From Halobaculum saliterrae (GTDB taxonomy: Archaea > Halobacteriota > Halobacteria > Halobacteriales > Haloferacaceae): a stretch of 64,000 nucleotides of DNA. Below are positions 17,585-25,608 of this stretch, piece after piece. Each line of letters opens with the position of its first letter. Position 1 is the stretch's first letter. Under the pieces are notes generated by a model, which was not told where the DNA came from, did no database searches, and saw nothing but the letters and a program-made list of their open reading frames with translations. The position numbers and the translations under genes are program-made. The stretch is taken from contig NZ_WUUS01000003.1 in assembly GCF_009831625.1 (NCBI RefSeq), positions 62,001 to 126,000 on the forward strand, written 5' to 3'.

Positions 17585-18253
17585 TCAGACTTGGTCGACC
17601 TGTGTACGTTTCCAGTAGCGCCGTACTCGCAACCCCACGAACACGACGATCGCAACGACGATCAGCTCTATGCTGGGGTGCGTCCCCATGTCCCGATAGA
17701 TGCGGAACAGCCGGATCCAGGGGGCGATCTCGTCGCCAGGCGAGGTCGACAACGGGAACAACGGGTTCAGCAGGAACCGCGCTCCCCACAGGTCGACGGC
17801 GAGGAGGTACCGATAGGTGTCGCCGAGGAGGTGACTCAGATAGCCGACAGCGAACGCCGCGGGCGTGACGACCCGAAGGCGTTCGGGGAGCGTTCCGTCG
17901 CTCCAGCGGCCGCGCAGGCGCCGAGCGAGCCACCAGACGGCGATAGAGCAGATCGCGAAGGTGAACAGCGAGTGCGCCAGCGACCGGCCGGAGATGAGGA
18001 TGTCGAGGTACGCGAGCGGCTTGTCGACGAGGTCGGGAAACTGGCTGCCGATCGCAAGCGGGACGAGCGCGGCGCGAGCGGGCAGCCGGTGCGTCCCCAC
18101 GGCCGCGTAGCCCGCATACCAAAGGTACGCGATCGCGAGGTGTCCCAGCGGTAACACAACGACGGGGAGGTGTGGGGTGGAAATAAGGGTGGCTGATCGA
18201 AAGAGGATGGCCACAACTACGCTGAACTCGTTGACCGGTTCAGCGTGATTCAC
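17585..18253 (-). CDS. YdjM/DUF457-type membrane metal-dependent hydrolase
   Basis: About 222 residues. The start is uncertain; the conserved part begins at [12 protein letters not shown]. Conserved His/Asp sites of the family are visible: [23 protein letters not shown] and SHLLGDTYR. There are several hydrophobic segments, the last being [15 protein letters not shown]. These are predicted membrane-bound metal-dependent hydrolases of unknown substrate. It stands between TA pair 1 and the broken TnpB and appears intact. Confidence 0.75.
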   Translation of the reverse strand: MNHAEPVNEFSVVVAILFRSATLISTPHLPVVVLPLGHLAIAYLWYAGYAAVGTHRLPARAALVPLAIGSQFPDLVDKPLAYLDILISGRSLAHSLFTFAICSIAVWWLARRLRGRWSDGTLPERLRVVTPAAFAVGYLSHLLGDTYRYLLAVDLWGARFLLNPLFPLSTSPGDEIAPWIRLFRIYRDMGTHPSIELIVVAIVVFVGLRVRRYWKRTQVDQV

Positions 18254-18390
18254 ATCTCGAGCGTCACTGTCGTTCCCACAGACTTTCGATGCGCTCTTCG
18301 ATCCGATCGAGAACGAGACGGCTCACGTCACGATGGTCGTCCAGCCACTGATGTTCTCCGCGTCGGTACGGTTCGCGACCGGTGGTGGAT

Positions 18391-18838
18391 GGAAGTGATC
18401 GCGTTCGAGAACTTCACTCATATTCGCGACCGGACGGGTGCGTCGTGGGGTCACAAGTGGGCGTTCCGAACGCTAGACGAGCAAGTGGAGTACAAAGCCG
18501 AGGCAGAAGGTATCTCGGTGAAGCAAGTCAGGCCGGCGTACACATCGAAGCGGTGCGCCGAGTGTGGGTTCACGACAGACGAGAATCGTCAGACTCGCAA
18601 CTGTTTCCGGTGTGTGAAGTGTGGTTCGGAAGCGAACGCGGACTACAACGCAGCGAAGAACATCGGGATGCGGTACGTCCGCCGGGGCCAACAGTCGTCT
18701 CGGCGGACGGGCGACAGTCAGCTCGCCCTAAAGTCTGGATCTGTGACGCCGAGTGACGGATCCACCGCCCACCCGGAAGGGTTCGGGGCCGAGTTCATGG
18801 ACAACCCCCACCCTCCACGAGCGAACCCGTCAGGGTGA
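18391..18838 (+). pseudogene. tnpB: Truncated TnpB (C-terminal part)
   Basis: The readable part begins at RuvC-II ([15 protein letters not shown]) and continues through the zinc knuckles CAECGF and CVKCGS and the RuvC-III segment [15 protein letters not shown] to a normal C-terminus and TGA. The N-terminal half with RuvC-I is missing; the 150 bp upstream is unrelated sequence. It is a different TnpB lineage from the copy at 15 kb. The right-end hairpin downstream is retained, so the locus could still give an omega RNA. Confidence 0.8.
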
Positions 18839-18860
18839 GCGAAGTAGGGTGGGGTAGTTG
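18802..18860 (+). repeat. Right-end hairpin of the truncated TnpB element
   Basis: CAAC-CCCCACCCT at 18802-18814 pairs with AGGGTGGGG-TA-GTTG at 18846-18860, leaving a two-base bulge and a long loop that spans the tnpB stop codon. Such hairpins mark IS200/IS605 right ends and form the omega RNA 3' scaffold. Confidence 0.5.
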
Positions 18861-18867
18861 ACTCGGT

Positions 18868-19305
18868 TCAAGCACTGTGGTCTCGGAACCGCTGCAAATC
18901 GATCTCAATCGGTAGCTCAGCAAAGTCATCGTCAGCGCCGGCGACCAGTGTCGCGTCATGGGTGTGGGCGAGCGCAACCGCGTACGCGTCGGCAAGTGAG
19001 ATGCTCCCATCGGCTTTCACTTCAGCTGCCAGTCGCCAGTCAGCCGACTCGATATTCAATCCCTGCCGTTCAAGTGCACGAATATCCCGATCAGCTTCCC
19101 GCAGGGAGACGTCTGTCGGCGTGCCATCGGCGCCTTCGAACCGTGCAACGAGGTAGAACACTTCACTGGCATTCGTCTCTGTGAGGAACCCATCGAACTC
19201 ACCGGAGAAGACCTGGTCAAGAAGAGTTGCGACGGTTTCGTGGCCGGGTTCGTTGTAGAGGAAGGCGATGAGCGCTTCAGTATCGAAGACGTATCCGCCG
19301 CTCAT
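18868..19305 (-). CDS. PIN-domain toxin (VapC-like), pair 2
   Basis: 145 residues. PIN acidic residues: D8 in YVFDTEALIAFL, Glu in NASEVFYLV, Asp in ISLADAYAVALA and Asp in LVAGADDDF. The start overlaps the antitoxin stop by 4 bases (ATGA-type), so the two are translationally coupled. A Mg-dependent RNase toxin is expected. Confidence 0.88.
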   Translation of the reverse strand: MSGGYVFDTEALIAFLYNEPGHETVATLLDQVFSGEFDGFLTETNASEVFYLVARFEGADGTPTDVSLREADRDIRALERQGLNIESADWRLAAEVKADGSISLADAYAVALAHTHDATLVAGADDDFAELPIEIDLQRFRDHSA

Positions 19306-19598
19306 GCGTCCTCGGACGGGCGGAGCCGTTCAACTCGCTCCGCTTCTCGACGCGTTTCTTCATCCTTTATGTCACGGACCCGCTCCAGTACCTCACCGCG
19401 TTCGTGCTCCCCAGAGTGGATTCCGTGTAGTTCATCCGGCGACGGTACCGGCTCGATAATGATGCGCCCCTGCTCTTCGTAGACGAACACTTCTCCCGGC
19501 GTCTCGATCCCGAACTTCTCTCGCAACCCCTTCGGGATCGTGGCCTGCCCTTTCTGAGACACGCGCACTACCGTGGGATCGTTTGTACTACTTGCCAT
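19302..19598 (-). CDS. AbrB/VapB-type antitoxin, pair 2
   Basis: 98 residues with the AbrB DNA-binding hairpin VRVSQKGQATIPKGLREKFGI near residues 11-31 and a long, very acidic/basic helical tail (VRDIKDEETRREAERVERL) that would wrap the toxin. Upstream, TAATATAGAG near 19620-19632 can serve as TATA element. First gene of the two-gene operon with the overlapping PIN toxin. Confidence 0.88.
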   Translation of the reverse strand: MASSTNDPTVVRVSQKGQATIPKGLREKFGIETPGEVFVYEEQGRIIIEPVPSPDELHGIHSGEHERGEVLERVRDIKDEETRREAERVERLRPSEDA

Positions 19599-19795
19599 CG
19601 TTAGTTGTATCTCTGAACCTCTATATTACTAAGGCTATCGCAGTCAAACTGCCGTAGAGTTCACTAGAGTCAAGATCACCGGTGTCGAGAAGGCTTGAAC
19701 AGCACAGAGAGCCGACCACAGCGAACAAGCTGCTCGGCCGTGACAACGTGTTCGCAGGGAGAAAACCTAAGCGAGTGGACTACTGACCGAGGCGC

Positions 19796-21121
19796 GTGTT
19801 CGGGACGAGCGGGATCCGGGGACGCGTTGGAGAGGAGGTAACCGCGGAGACCGCGCTGTCAGTCGGCCGTGCGCTCGCGGCCGACGGCTACGACCGGGTG
19901 GTCGTCGGGCGAGACCCACGCGACAGCGGGCGGATGCTCCGAACGGCAGTCGTCGCGGGACTCGAGGAGGGCGGCAGCGACGTCGTCGACCTCGGGCGGG
20001 CTGCGACGCCGACGGTCGCCCGAAGTGTGGCTTGGCACAACGCGGACGCCGGCGTGTCGATCACTGCTTCACACAACCCAGCCCCGGATAACGGATTGAA
20101 GTTATGGTCGCCCTCCGGACAGGCGTTCGATACGGAGCGCCGCGAACAGATCGCTGACCGCATTCGCGAGGAGGAGTACGACTTCGCAGCGTGGGACGGA
20201 ATCGGTGAAACGACGACCGACGACCAGGCCGACCGCGCACACGTCGCGGCGATCCGCGAGGCGGTGGATGGACCGCTCGACTGTTCGGTCGTCGTCGACG
20301 TCGGAACCGGGGCGGGCGGTGTGAGTGTGAGCGCGCTGACGGCGCTCGGGTGTGACGTCCAGACGCTCAACGCCCAGCCGGACGGGTCGTTCCCCGCCCG
20401 GCCGAGCGAGCCCACGGCCGCCAACTGCGAGGCGCTGTGTGCGACCGTCGCCGCGACCGACGCCGACCTGGGGATCGCCCACGACGGCGACGCCGACCGC
20501 ATGATGGCGGTCGACGAGACGGGACGGTTCGTCTCCGGCGACGTGCTGCTCGCGTTGTTAGCGCAGCGGAGCGTCGACGCGGGCGACCGCGTCGCCGCCC
20601 CCGTCGATACGAGCCTCCTCGTCGACGACGCGCTCGCCCCGCAGGACGTGACGGTGACGCGCACTCGGGTTGGAGACGTGTACGTCGCCGAGGCGGCCAC
20701 GGCCGACGACGTCGCGTTCGGCGGCGAGCCGAGCGGCGCGTGGATCTGGCCCGACGAGACGCTGTGTCCGGATGGCCCGCTCGCCGCCGCGAAGCTCGCG
20801 GCGCTCGTCGATGCGGAGGAGTCGCTCGCCGAGCTCGTCGACGGGATCGAAACGTACCCGATCCAACGTGAGAACATCGAGGTGGAAGACAACGATGCCG
20901 TAATGGCGGCAGTTGAGACGCTGGCGCGTGAACGATACGAGTCGGACCGCATCGAGACACTGGACGGTGTTCGGGTCTCCTTCCCCGAGGGCTGGATCCT
21001 CGTCCGAGCGAGCGGGACCCAACCCTTGGTGCGACTCACCGCGGAGGCACGCAGTGCGGAGACGACCGACGACCTCCTGTCAGAGGCACGAGCGCTCGTG
21101 TCGACTGCACGGGAGTTGTGA
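19796..21121 (+). CDS. glmM: Phosphoglucosamine mutase
   Basis: 441 residues from GTG 19796; the protein begins directly with FGTSGIRG, the family N-terminus. The catalytic phosphoserine loop TASHNP is at 90-95 (S92), the Mg loop HDGDADR at 229-235, the sugar-binding GEPSGAW near 310 and the phosphate-binding RASGTQP near 412, so all four sites are intact. It interconverts glucosamine-6-P and glucosamine-1-P on the way to UDP-GlcNAc. The glmS and glmU-like genes follow on the other strand 2.7 kb away, separated by toxin-antitoxin genes. Phosphomannomutase activity cannot be excluded; the context supports GlmM. Confidence 0.85.
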   Translation: MFGTSGIRGRVGEEVTAETALSVGRALAADGYDRVVVGRDPRDSGRMLRTAVVAGLEEGGSDVVDLGRAATPTVARSVAWHNADAGVSITASHNPAPDNGLKLWSPSGQAFDTERREQIADRIREEEYDFAAWDGIGETTTDDQADRAHVAAIREAVDGPLDCSVVVDVGTGAGGVSVSALTALGCDVQTLNAQPDGSFPARPSEPTAANCEALCATVAATDADLGIAHDGDADRMMAVDETGRFVSGDVLLALLAQRSVDAGDRVAAPVDTSLLVDDALAPQDVTVTRTRVGDVYVAEAATADDVAFGGEPSGAWIWPDETLCPDGPLAAAKLAALVDAEESLAELVDGIETYPIQRENIEVEDNDAVMAAVETLARERYESDRIETLDGVRVSFPEGWILVRASGTQPLVRLTAEARSAETTDDLLSEARALVSTAREL

Positions 21122-21300
21122 TCGCTCTTCTGGGGTACGGAACGGCGCTTCCCACTGGAGCGGGAGGAGTGCCTCACAATCGATGGAATACATCGGACAG
21201 CCGATCACGTATCGAGTCCTCCCCGCCGGAAGCGGCGGGATCTCCTGCTTGCTGAACGACTCGATAGCGACTCCTTTTGGACTCAGACCGAGAGATGGAG

Positions 21301-21768
21301 TCAGTTTTGAAGAAACCTATTCAGTTCGGCAAATTCGTCAGGAGAGAGGATGACTTCGGTATCGAACTCATCAAATCGTTCGAAGTCGTCATCAATCGTT
21401 ACGACAGTCTCTACCCCTTCGTCAATGGCGATCTGGGCATAGTACCCGTCCCATCCACCAACATTTACTTCACTCGCCTGAGATAATCCTCCCCGAACTC
21501 CGCCTTCAGACATCCCGTCGTACCAGTGAATTCGTTTCGCGTCCATGAAGTTCTGTAGAAGCCGAGATGCATCTGCGTTTGACCGGCCGTAGTACGTCGT
21601 CAGGACGGTGTGCGCTCCGATCAGCACAGGATACGGAACAACTGCATCAATGTCACCAGCGACGGCAGCTCGAACGTACGAGAGCGCAGCATCACGCACA
21701 GGAGCCTCTGTGTGTGCGAGCGCAATCACTCCGACATCAAACAGATACGGGCCACCAGCATCACTCAT
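21301..21768 (-). CDS. PIN-like toxin, pair 3 (variant active site)
   Basis: 155 residues from ATG 21768. The longer open frame upstream is the antitoxin region in another frame. PIN signs are LFDVGVIALAHTE (first Asp) and the C-terminal VTIDDDFERF. The middle has VGGWDGYYAQIA, with an Asp at the usual third position. The usual Glu near residue 45-55 is replaced: the helix reads YPVLIGAHTVLTTYYG. It overlaps the AbrB-type partner by 8 bases. Either a variant active site is used or it is a weak nuclease. Confidence 0.75.
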   Translation of the reverse strand: MSDAGGPYLFDVGVIALAHTEAPVRDAALSYVRAAVAGDIDAVVPYPVLIGAHTVLTTYYGRSNADASRLLQNFMDAKRIHWYDGMSEGGVRGGLSQASEVNVGGWDGYYAQIAIDEGVETVVTIDDDFERFDEFDTEVILSPDEFAELNRFLQN

Positions 21769-22042
21769 CGCTGTCTTTCTCCGCCCCTCTCCGAACAGCG
21801 TCCCTGTGCTTCTGGGCGATCGGGTCGCCCCCGTCGATCGGAGTCGTCTCCCCACGCTCCGAAGCCGTTTCCTCAACGAGTCGCTCCATGCGTTCGAGAA
21901 TTCGTTCGGGATCGTCTTCCGGTTCAACGACAGCTTTCCCGTCTTCTTCGAGGATTTCTACTTCCGTGCCGGGAGTCATCCCCAGACGCTCTCTCACCTC
22001 CTGCGGGAGAACGATTCGACCTTTTGAATCAACCGTAGCCAT
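21761..22042 (-). CDS. AbrB/VapB-type antitoxin, pair 3
   Basis: 93 residues. The AbrB hairpin is at the very N-terminus (ATVDSKGRIVLPQEVRERLG), followed by TPGTEVEILEEDGKAVVEPE and a charged helix. It overlaps the PIN-like gene by 8 bases. A perfect inverted repeat starts two bases upstream of its ATG, with a TATA-like ATTATACA beyond it. Confidence 0.88.
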   Translation of the reverse strand: MATVDSKGRIVLPQEVRERLGMTPGTEVEILEEDGKAVVEPEDDPERILERMERLVEETASERGETTPIDGGDPIAQKHRDAVRRGAEKDSDE

Positions 22043-22043
22043 A

Positions 22044-22062
22044 TTCCCACCTACTGTGGGAA
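22044..22062 (-). promoter_or_regulatory. Inverted-repeat operator candidate of TA pair 3
   Basis: TTCCCAC (22044-22050), five bases, GTGGGAA (22056-22062): a perfect 7-bp inverted repeat between the TATA-like ATTATACA and the antitoxin start. It is well placed for autorepression by the AbrB-type protein. Confidence 0.5.
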
Positions 22063-22172
22063 CGTGTATAATCGCTTTGATCAGACTATTGACTCGGTTC
22101 GCTCGTTCCTAGAGGAAGGAGACTCCGCACTACTTCTTCAGTCAATTAATCTACAGGCGGAGCAGGCCGAGT

Positions 22173-22195
22173 GCCTCGGGGCTTGACCCCGAGGC
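22173..22195. repeat. Strong hairpin, IS200/IS605-like end or terminator
   Basis: GCCTCGGGG-CTTGA-CCCCGAGGC, a perfect 9-bp stem, followed by GGTTCAC. It resembles the hairpin near the right end of haloarchaeal TnpB elements, but no tnpB is attached. It could instead terminate the leftward zinc-finger gene at 22264. Confidence 0.4.
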
Positions 22196-22263
22196 GGTTC
22201 ACCCTATCTAAATTCAAATAGTGGCGGGATCGCTTCGGCCTGTTTCAATACGTGGAACGCGAT

Positions 22264-22398
22264 TCAGGACAGATCGCCGACAACAACGCTTCCACACTCG
22301 ACGCAGACGTGCTCGTTAGCGACCGTTTCTGCAGCCGGCGCATTGCAGTCTGTACACTTCACCTGAGCTGCGCGAACGGAGCGTGGATATCGGGCCAT
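22264..22398 (-). CDS. Small two-knuckle zinc-finger protein
   Basis: 44 residues from ATG 22398: MARYPRSVRAAQVKCTDC, a spacer, then VCVECGSVVVGDLS and TGA. Two CxxC knuckles 17 residues apart form a zinc ribbon. The protein is a complete small unit rather than a TnpB fragment, since no RuvC sequence follows. It lies between TA pair 3 and TA pair 4 and resembles the 43-residue protein at 14688. The function is unknown. Confidence 0.55.
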   Translation of the reverse strand: MARYPRSVRAAQVKCTDCNAPAAETVANEHVCVECGSVVVGDLS

Positions 22399-22613
22399 GT
22401 GATACCGATAGGTTAGATCACCCAATACCTTGTGGTTGGAAGGGTTTGCAGCGACAGAGTAACCAAGAGCATCAGCAGTCTCCTACACTCAGTGCTGGAC
22501 GCACGTTCACCGAACTGGACACCGTTCAGCGATCGCACGCCGAGTCACCTACAGAGTGTGTACATACCACTTCACAGAAGGTCTCTAGTCACGATTCAAT
22601 AGAGCCCCCAGAG

Positions 22614-23000
22614 TCATTCCTCATCGGTCGGTTCGAGTGGGACTCGCTCTCCCTCGATGTCATCGTAGTCTTTCTCAGAGGAGAGTACATCCATCCCTCG
22701 CGTTTCCGCAGTCGCCGCGTGGAACGCGTCGAACGGCGTCATCCCCTCCTCGTAATAGTTGACCGCTTTCAGCACTACCTGTTTCTCTTCTTCGTCCTGC
22801 ACTGGAACGAGTTCGAGGAGATTCGCCACGAGCGGTACGTAGTCGAACTCGTAGCGTTCTCGGGCGAGAACGAGTTCGAGGTAGGAGAACGCCGATGTTT
22901 CGACCTCGTATTCGCCGAGTGCGTCCTCAGCAGAGCCCTGCAGCCAGTCGGAGTCCTTGGCGAGTGCGAGCAAAAAGTCCGTCTCGACGTACACCGTCAT
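22614..23000 (-). CDS. PIN-domain toxin (VapC-like), pair 4
   Basis: 128 residues. PIN acidic residues: Asp in VYVETDFLLALA, Glu in FSYLELVLARERY, Asp in MTPFDAFHAATA and the ending VLSSEKDYDDI. This is the common haloarchaeal VapC subfamily. It overlaps its antitoxin by 4 bases. About 200 bp upstream of the pair toward the zinc-finger gene shows nothing recognisable. Confidence 0.9.
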   Translation of the reverse strand: MTVYVETDFLLALAKDSDWLQGSAEDALGEYEVETSAFSYLELVLARERYEFDYVPLVANLLELVPVQDEEEKQVVLKAVNYYEEGMTPFDAFHAATAETRGMDVLSSEKDYDDIEGERVPLEPTDEE

Positions 23001-23242
23001 CTGTCGGCGTCCTCCTCTCGGGCGTCCACCAGTGCTGCTTCTTCGATGTCCCCTCGAATGTCCTCGACTGGTGCATCACGAAGGTCGCCCGCCGCCTCGC
23101 GAACGGCGGCGAGTGGATCGTCTGCGACCGGAATCAATTCGATTCGGTCCTCGTACATAACGAGATGATACTTCTGGCCGTACTTCTCGCGGACTTCCTT
23201 CGGGATGTACAGTCGTCCCTGCCCATCGGTCTCTGTCGACAT
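22997..23242 (-). CDS. AbrB/VapB-type antitoxin, pair 4
   Basis: 81 residues from ATG 23242. The frame is open for another 34 codons upstream, but the AbrB motif starts here (STETDGQGRLYIPKEVREKYG). The C-terminal half (LAAVREAAGDLRDAPVEDIRG) is a toxin-binding helix. It is translationally coupled to the PIN gene through the 4-base overlap. A 7-bp inverted repeat lies about 35 bases upstream. Confidence 0.88.
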   Translation of the reverse strand: MSTETDGQGRLYIPKEVREKYGQKYHLVMYEDRIELIPVADDPLAAVREAAGDLRDAPVEDIRGDIEEAALVDAREEDADR

Positions 23243-23276
23243 AGGTTCGATCACGCTACCACAACCAAAGAACCTT

Positions 23277-23299
23277 ACCATCAGATCGCATTTGATGGT
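23277..23299 (-). promoter_or_regulatory. Inverted repeat upstream of TA pair 4
   Basis: ACCATCA (23277-23283), nine bases, TGATGGT (23293-23299): a perfect 7-bp inverted repeat 35-57 bases before the antitoxin start. The position fits an operator at the promoter; binding is inferred. Confidence 0.4.
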
Positions 23300-23388
23300 C
23301 CAATATTCGACTCTATGGGTGAGCGTTCCAACTGAAGCATTCACTAGTCAGGAAAACGCCGTGCGGCGTCGGTGCATTGGTTGGCCCG

Positions 23389-23610
23389 CTACAAGGTAAG
23401 GTGGTCGCGCTTCTCGTTCGCGTTCTCGGATGTTGCCTCGATCGCGTCGCGCATGCCTTCAGCAGTCTCGTCCGAGAGAATACCTGAGACGTCCTCCGGC
23501 GATGGCCCACCGATCAACCGACGGAGGGTATCCTCCATTGTCTCATCTTCTCGCTTGTGGGCCTTGATCCGCTCGTGGAGGTTCTCCGAGATGCGTACTG
23601 ACTTGCTCAT
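23389..23610 (-). CDS. Orphan ribbon-helix-helix antitoxin-like protein
   Basis: 73 residues from ATG 23610: SKSVRISENLHERIKAHKRED, then ETMEDTLRRLIGG, the ribbon-helix-helix pattern of archaeal VapB-like antitoxins (DUF7557 type). An acidic tail follows. In intact systems a PIN gene overlaps its end, but downstream (23313-23388) there is only a short frame with no PIN features. It is therefore an orphan or the remains of a fifth pair. Confidence 0.7.
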   Translation of the reverse strand: MSKSVRISENLHERIKAHKREDETMEDTLRRLIGGPSPEDVSGILSDETAEGMRDAIEATSENANEKRDHLTL

Positions 23611-23800
23611 ATTGTATACTCGGATAAACACTCGCTTCAGCGTTTCCCCGTTACTACAGAGATTGCCATCCAACGAGGCGGCAGGCCGAGACGATGCGTC
23701 AGTTGGCTCGTGAGATCCACCGTCACGTCACAATCCAGATCCGCGACAGTGGCGTCTGCAACTGCGACAGTAACTAGACGAGTGGCGTACTACGACGGAA

Positions 23801-25603
23801 TCACTCGACGGTGACGCTCTTCGCCAGGTTCCGGGGCTTGTCGATGGGACGGCCCTTCTCGTCGGCGACGTAGTACGCGAACAGCTGGAGCGCGACGTTC
23901 CCGACCACGGGCTCCATCGCTCCACAGTCGGGGATGTCGAACGTCGTGTCGACATGTCCCGTGGTCTCCGGGTCGCTGGCGATGCCGATGACGGGTGCAC
24001 CGCGCGATTTGACCTCCTTCACGTTGTTCAGGGTCTTCTTCGGGCGCGTCTCGTCCGTCAAGAGTGCGATGACCGGCGTCTCGGAGGTGACGAGCGCGAG
24101 CGGGCCGTGTTTCAGCTCGCCCGCGGGGAAGCCCTCGGCGTGGTCGTAGGAGATCTCCTTCAGTTTGAGCGCGCTCTCCAGCGCGACCGGATAGCCGACC
24201 GCCCGCCCGATGTAGAAGAACGCGTCACTGTCCGCGTACTCCCGGGCGGTCTCTTTGATGATATCCTCCTGATCGAGGATCTGTTGCACCGCTCCCGGTA
24301 GGTCGCGGACGCTTTCCAGCAGTCGGGTCGCCGTCTTCGTGGAGATCCCGTTGCGCACCTGCGCGAGATAGACGCTGAACAGGGTCGCGGTGGCGACCTG
24401 GGAGACGAACGTCTTGGTCGCGGCGACGCCGATCTCCGGGCCGGCACGGATGAAGACCGTGTCGTCGGCCTCCCGCGTCACGGTGCTGCCGAGCGTGTTC
24501 GTGAGCGCGAGCGTGCGAGCACCCGCGCGGGTTGCCGTCCGCAGGGCGCTGAGCGTGTCGGCCGTCTCGCCGCTCTGGGTGATCGCGATCACGAGCGTCC
24601 GCCACGGGTCGCGTCCGCCGTTGAACTCGTACTCGCTGGCCACGTGCACGCTGGTGCGGACCTCGGCATGCGCTTCGAGCAACTCCGCGGCGTACAGTCC
24701 CGCGTGATAGGAGGTTCCGCAGGCGATGATCTGGATCTCCTCGACGGACTGCAGGTACTCCTCGGGAAGGTCGATATCGAGGTCGACGCTCGTGGCGAGT
24801 TCGTCGACGCGCCCGGAGATCGCCTGCCGGAGCGCCCGGGGTTGCTCGTGGATCTCCTTGAGCATGTAGTGGTCGTAGCCACCCTTGCCCGCGGCGTCGG
24901 CGTCCCACTCGAGCGTCTCGACGTCGCGCTCGACGCGCTCGCCGTGATTGTAGATCTCGACTCCCTCCCGTGTGATGTGGGCGATGTCGCCGGACTCGAG
25001 GTAGGTGACGCGGTCGGTGTGCTCGATGAACGCGGTGGCGTCGCTGCCGATGAACGTCGCGTCGTCGGCGTGCCCGAGGAGCAGCGGGCTGTCCTGGCGG
25101 GCGACGACGATGCCGTCGTAGCCGGCCGCGGTCACGGCGATCGCATAGCTGCCCTCGAGCTGGTCGGTGGTCCGCTGGACCGCCGTGAGGAGGTCGACGT
25201 CGTCCGCGAGGTGGGTCTCGATGAGGTGCGGGATGACCTCGGTATCGGTGTCGCTCTTGAACACGTGGTCGTCCCGGAGCGACGCCTTGAGCGCGTCGTA
25301 GTTCTCGATGATGCCGTTGTGGACGACCGCGACCTCGCCCGTACAGTCCGTGTGGGGGTGGGCGTTGGCCTCGGTGGGCTCGCCGTGGGTGCTCCAGCGT
25401 GTGTGCCCGATGCCGCAGGTGATGTCGTCCTGGGTCGGGACCGGAAGCTCGTCGACCTCGCCCTCGGTTTTCGTGATCGTGAGGGTGTCGCCGACGAGCG
25501 CGATGCCCGCGGAGTCGTACCCCCGATACTCGAGGTTCTTCAGTCCCTGATGGACGATTCGACCCGCCGGCTCCGTTCCGAGGTATCCTGAGATCCCACA
25601 CAT
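23801..25603 (-). CDS. glmS: Glutamine-fructose-6-phosphate aminotransferase
   Basis: 600 residues. The N-terminal glutaminase domain begins MCGISGYLG with the nucleophile Cys2, and has EYRGYDSAGIAL, TRWSTHGEPTEANAHPH and HNGIIENYD. Two SIS sugar-isomerase domains follow, with ACGTSYHAG, ITQSGETADT, YIGRAVGYPVALESALKLKEISY and the C-terminal RNLAKSVTVE. All key residues of the class are present. It makes glucosamine-6-P, committing carbon to amino sugars. It lies 5 bp downstream of the glmU-like gene in the same operon. Confidence 0.97.
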   Translation of the reverse strand: MCGISGYLGTEPAGRIVHQGLKNLEYRGYDSAGIALVGDTLTITKTEGEVDELPVPTQDDITCGIGHTRWSTHGEPTEANAHPHTDCTGEVAVVHNGIIENYDALKASLRDDHVFKSDTDTEVIPHLIETHLADDVDLLTAVQRTTDQLEGSYAIAVTAAGYDGIVVARQDSPLLLGHADDATFIGSDATAFIEHTDRVTYLESGDIAHITREGVEIYNHGERVERDVETLEWDADAAGKGGYDHYMLKEIHEQPRALRQAISGRVDELATSVDLDIDLPEEYLQSVEEIQIIACGTSYHAGLYAAELLEAHAEVRTSVHVASEYEFNGGRDPWRTLVIAITQSGETADTLSALRTATRAGARTLALTNTLGSTVTREADDTVFIRAGPEIGVAATKTFVSQVATATLFSVYLAQVRNGISTKTATRLLESVRDLPGAVQQILDQEDIIKETAREYADSDAFFYIGRAVGYPVALESALKLKEISYDHAEGFPAGELKHGPLALVTSETPVIALLTDETRPKKTLNNVKEVKSRGAPVIGIASDPETTGHVDTTFDIPDCGAMEPVVGNVALQLFAYYVADEKGRPIDKPRNLAKSVTVE

Positions 25604-25608
25604 CCGTC

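Noticed and set aside
20367-20960. Arg-rich frame antisense to glmM
   Set aside because: Shadow frame; composition is extreme and glmM is certain.
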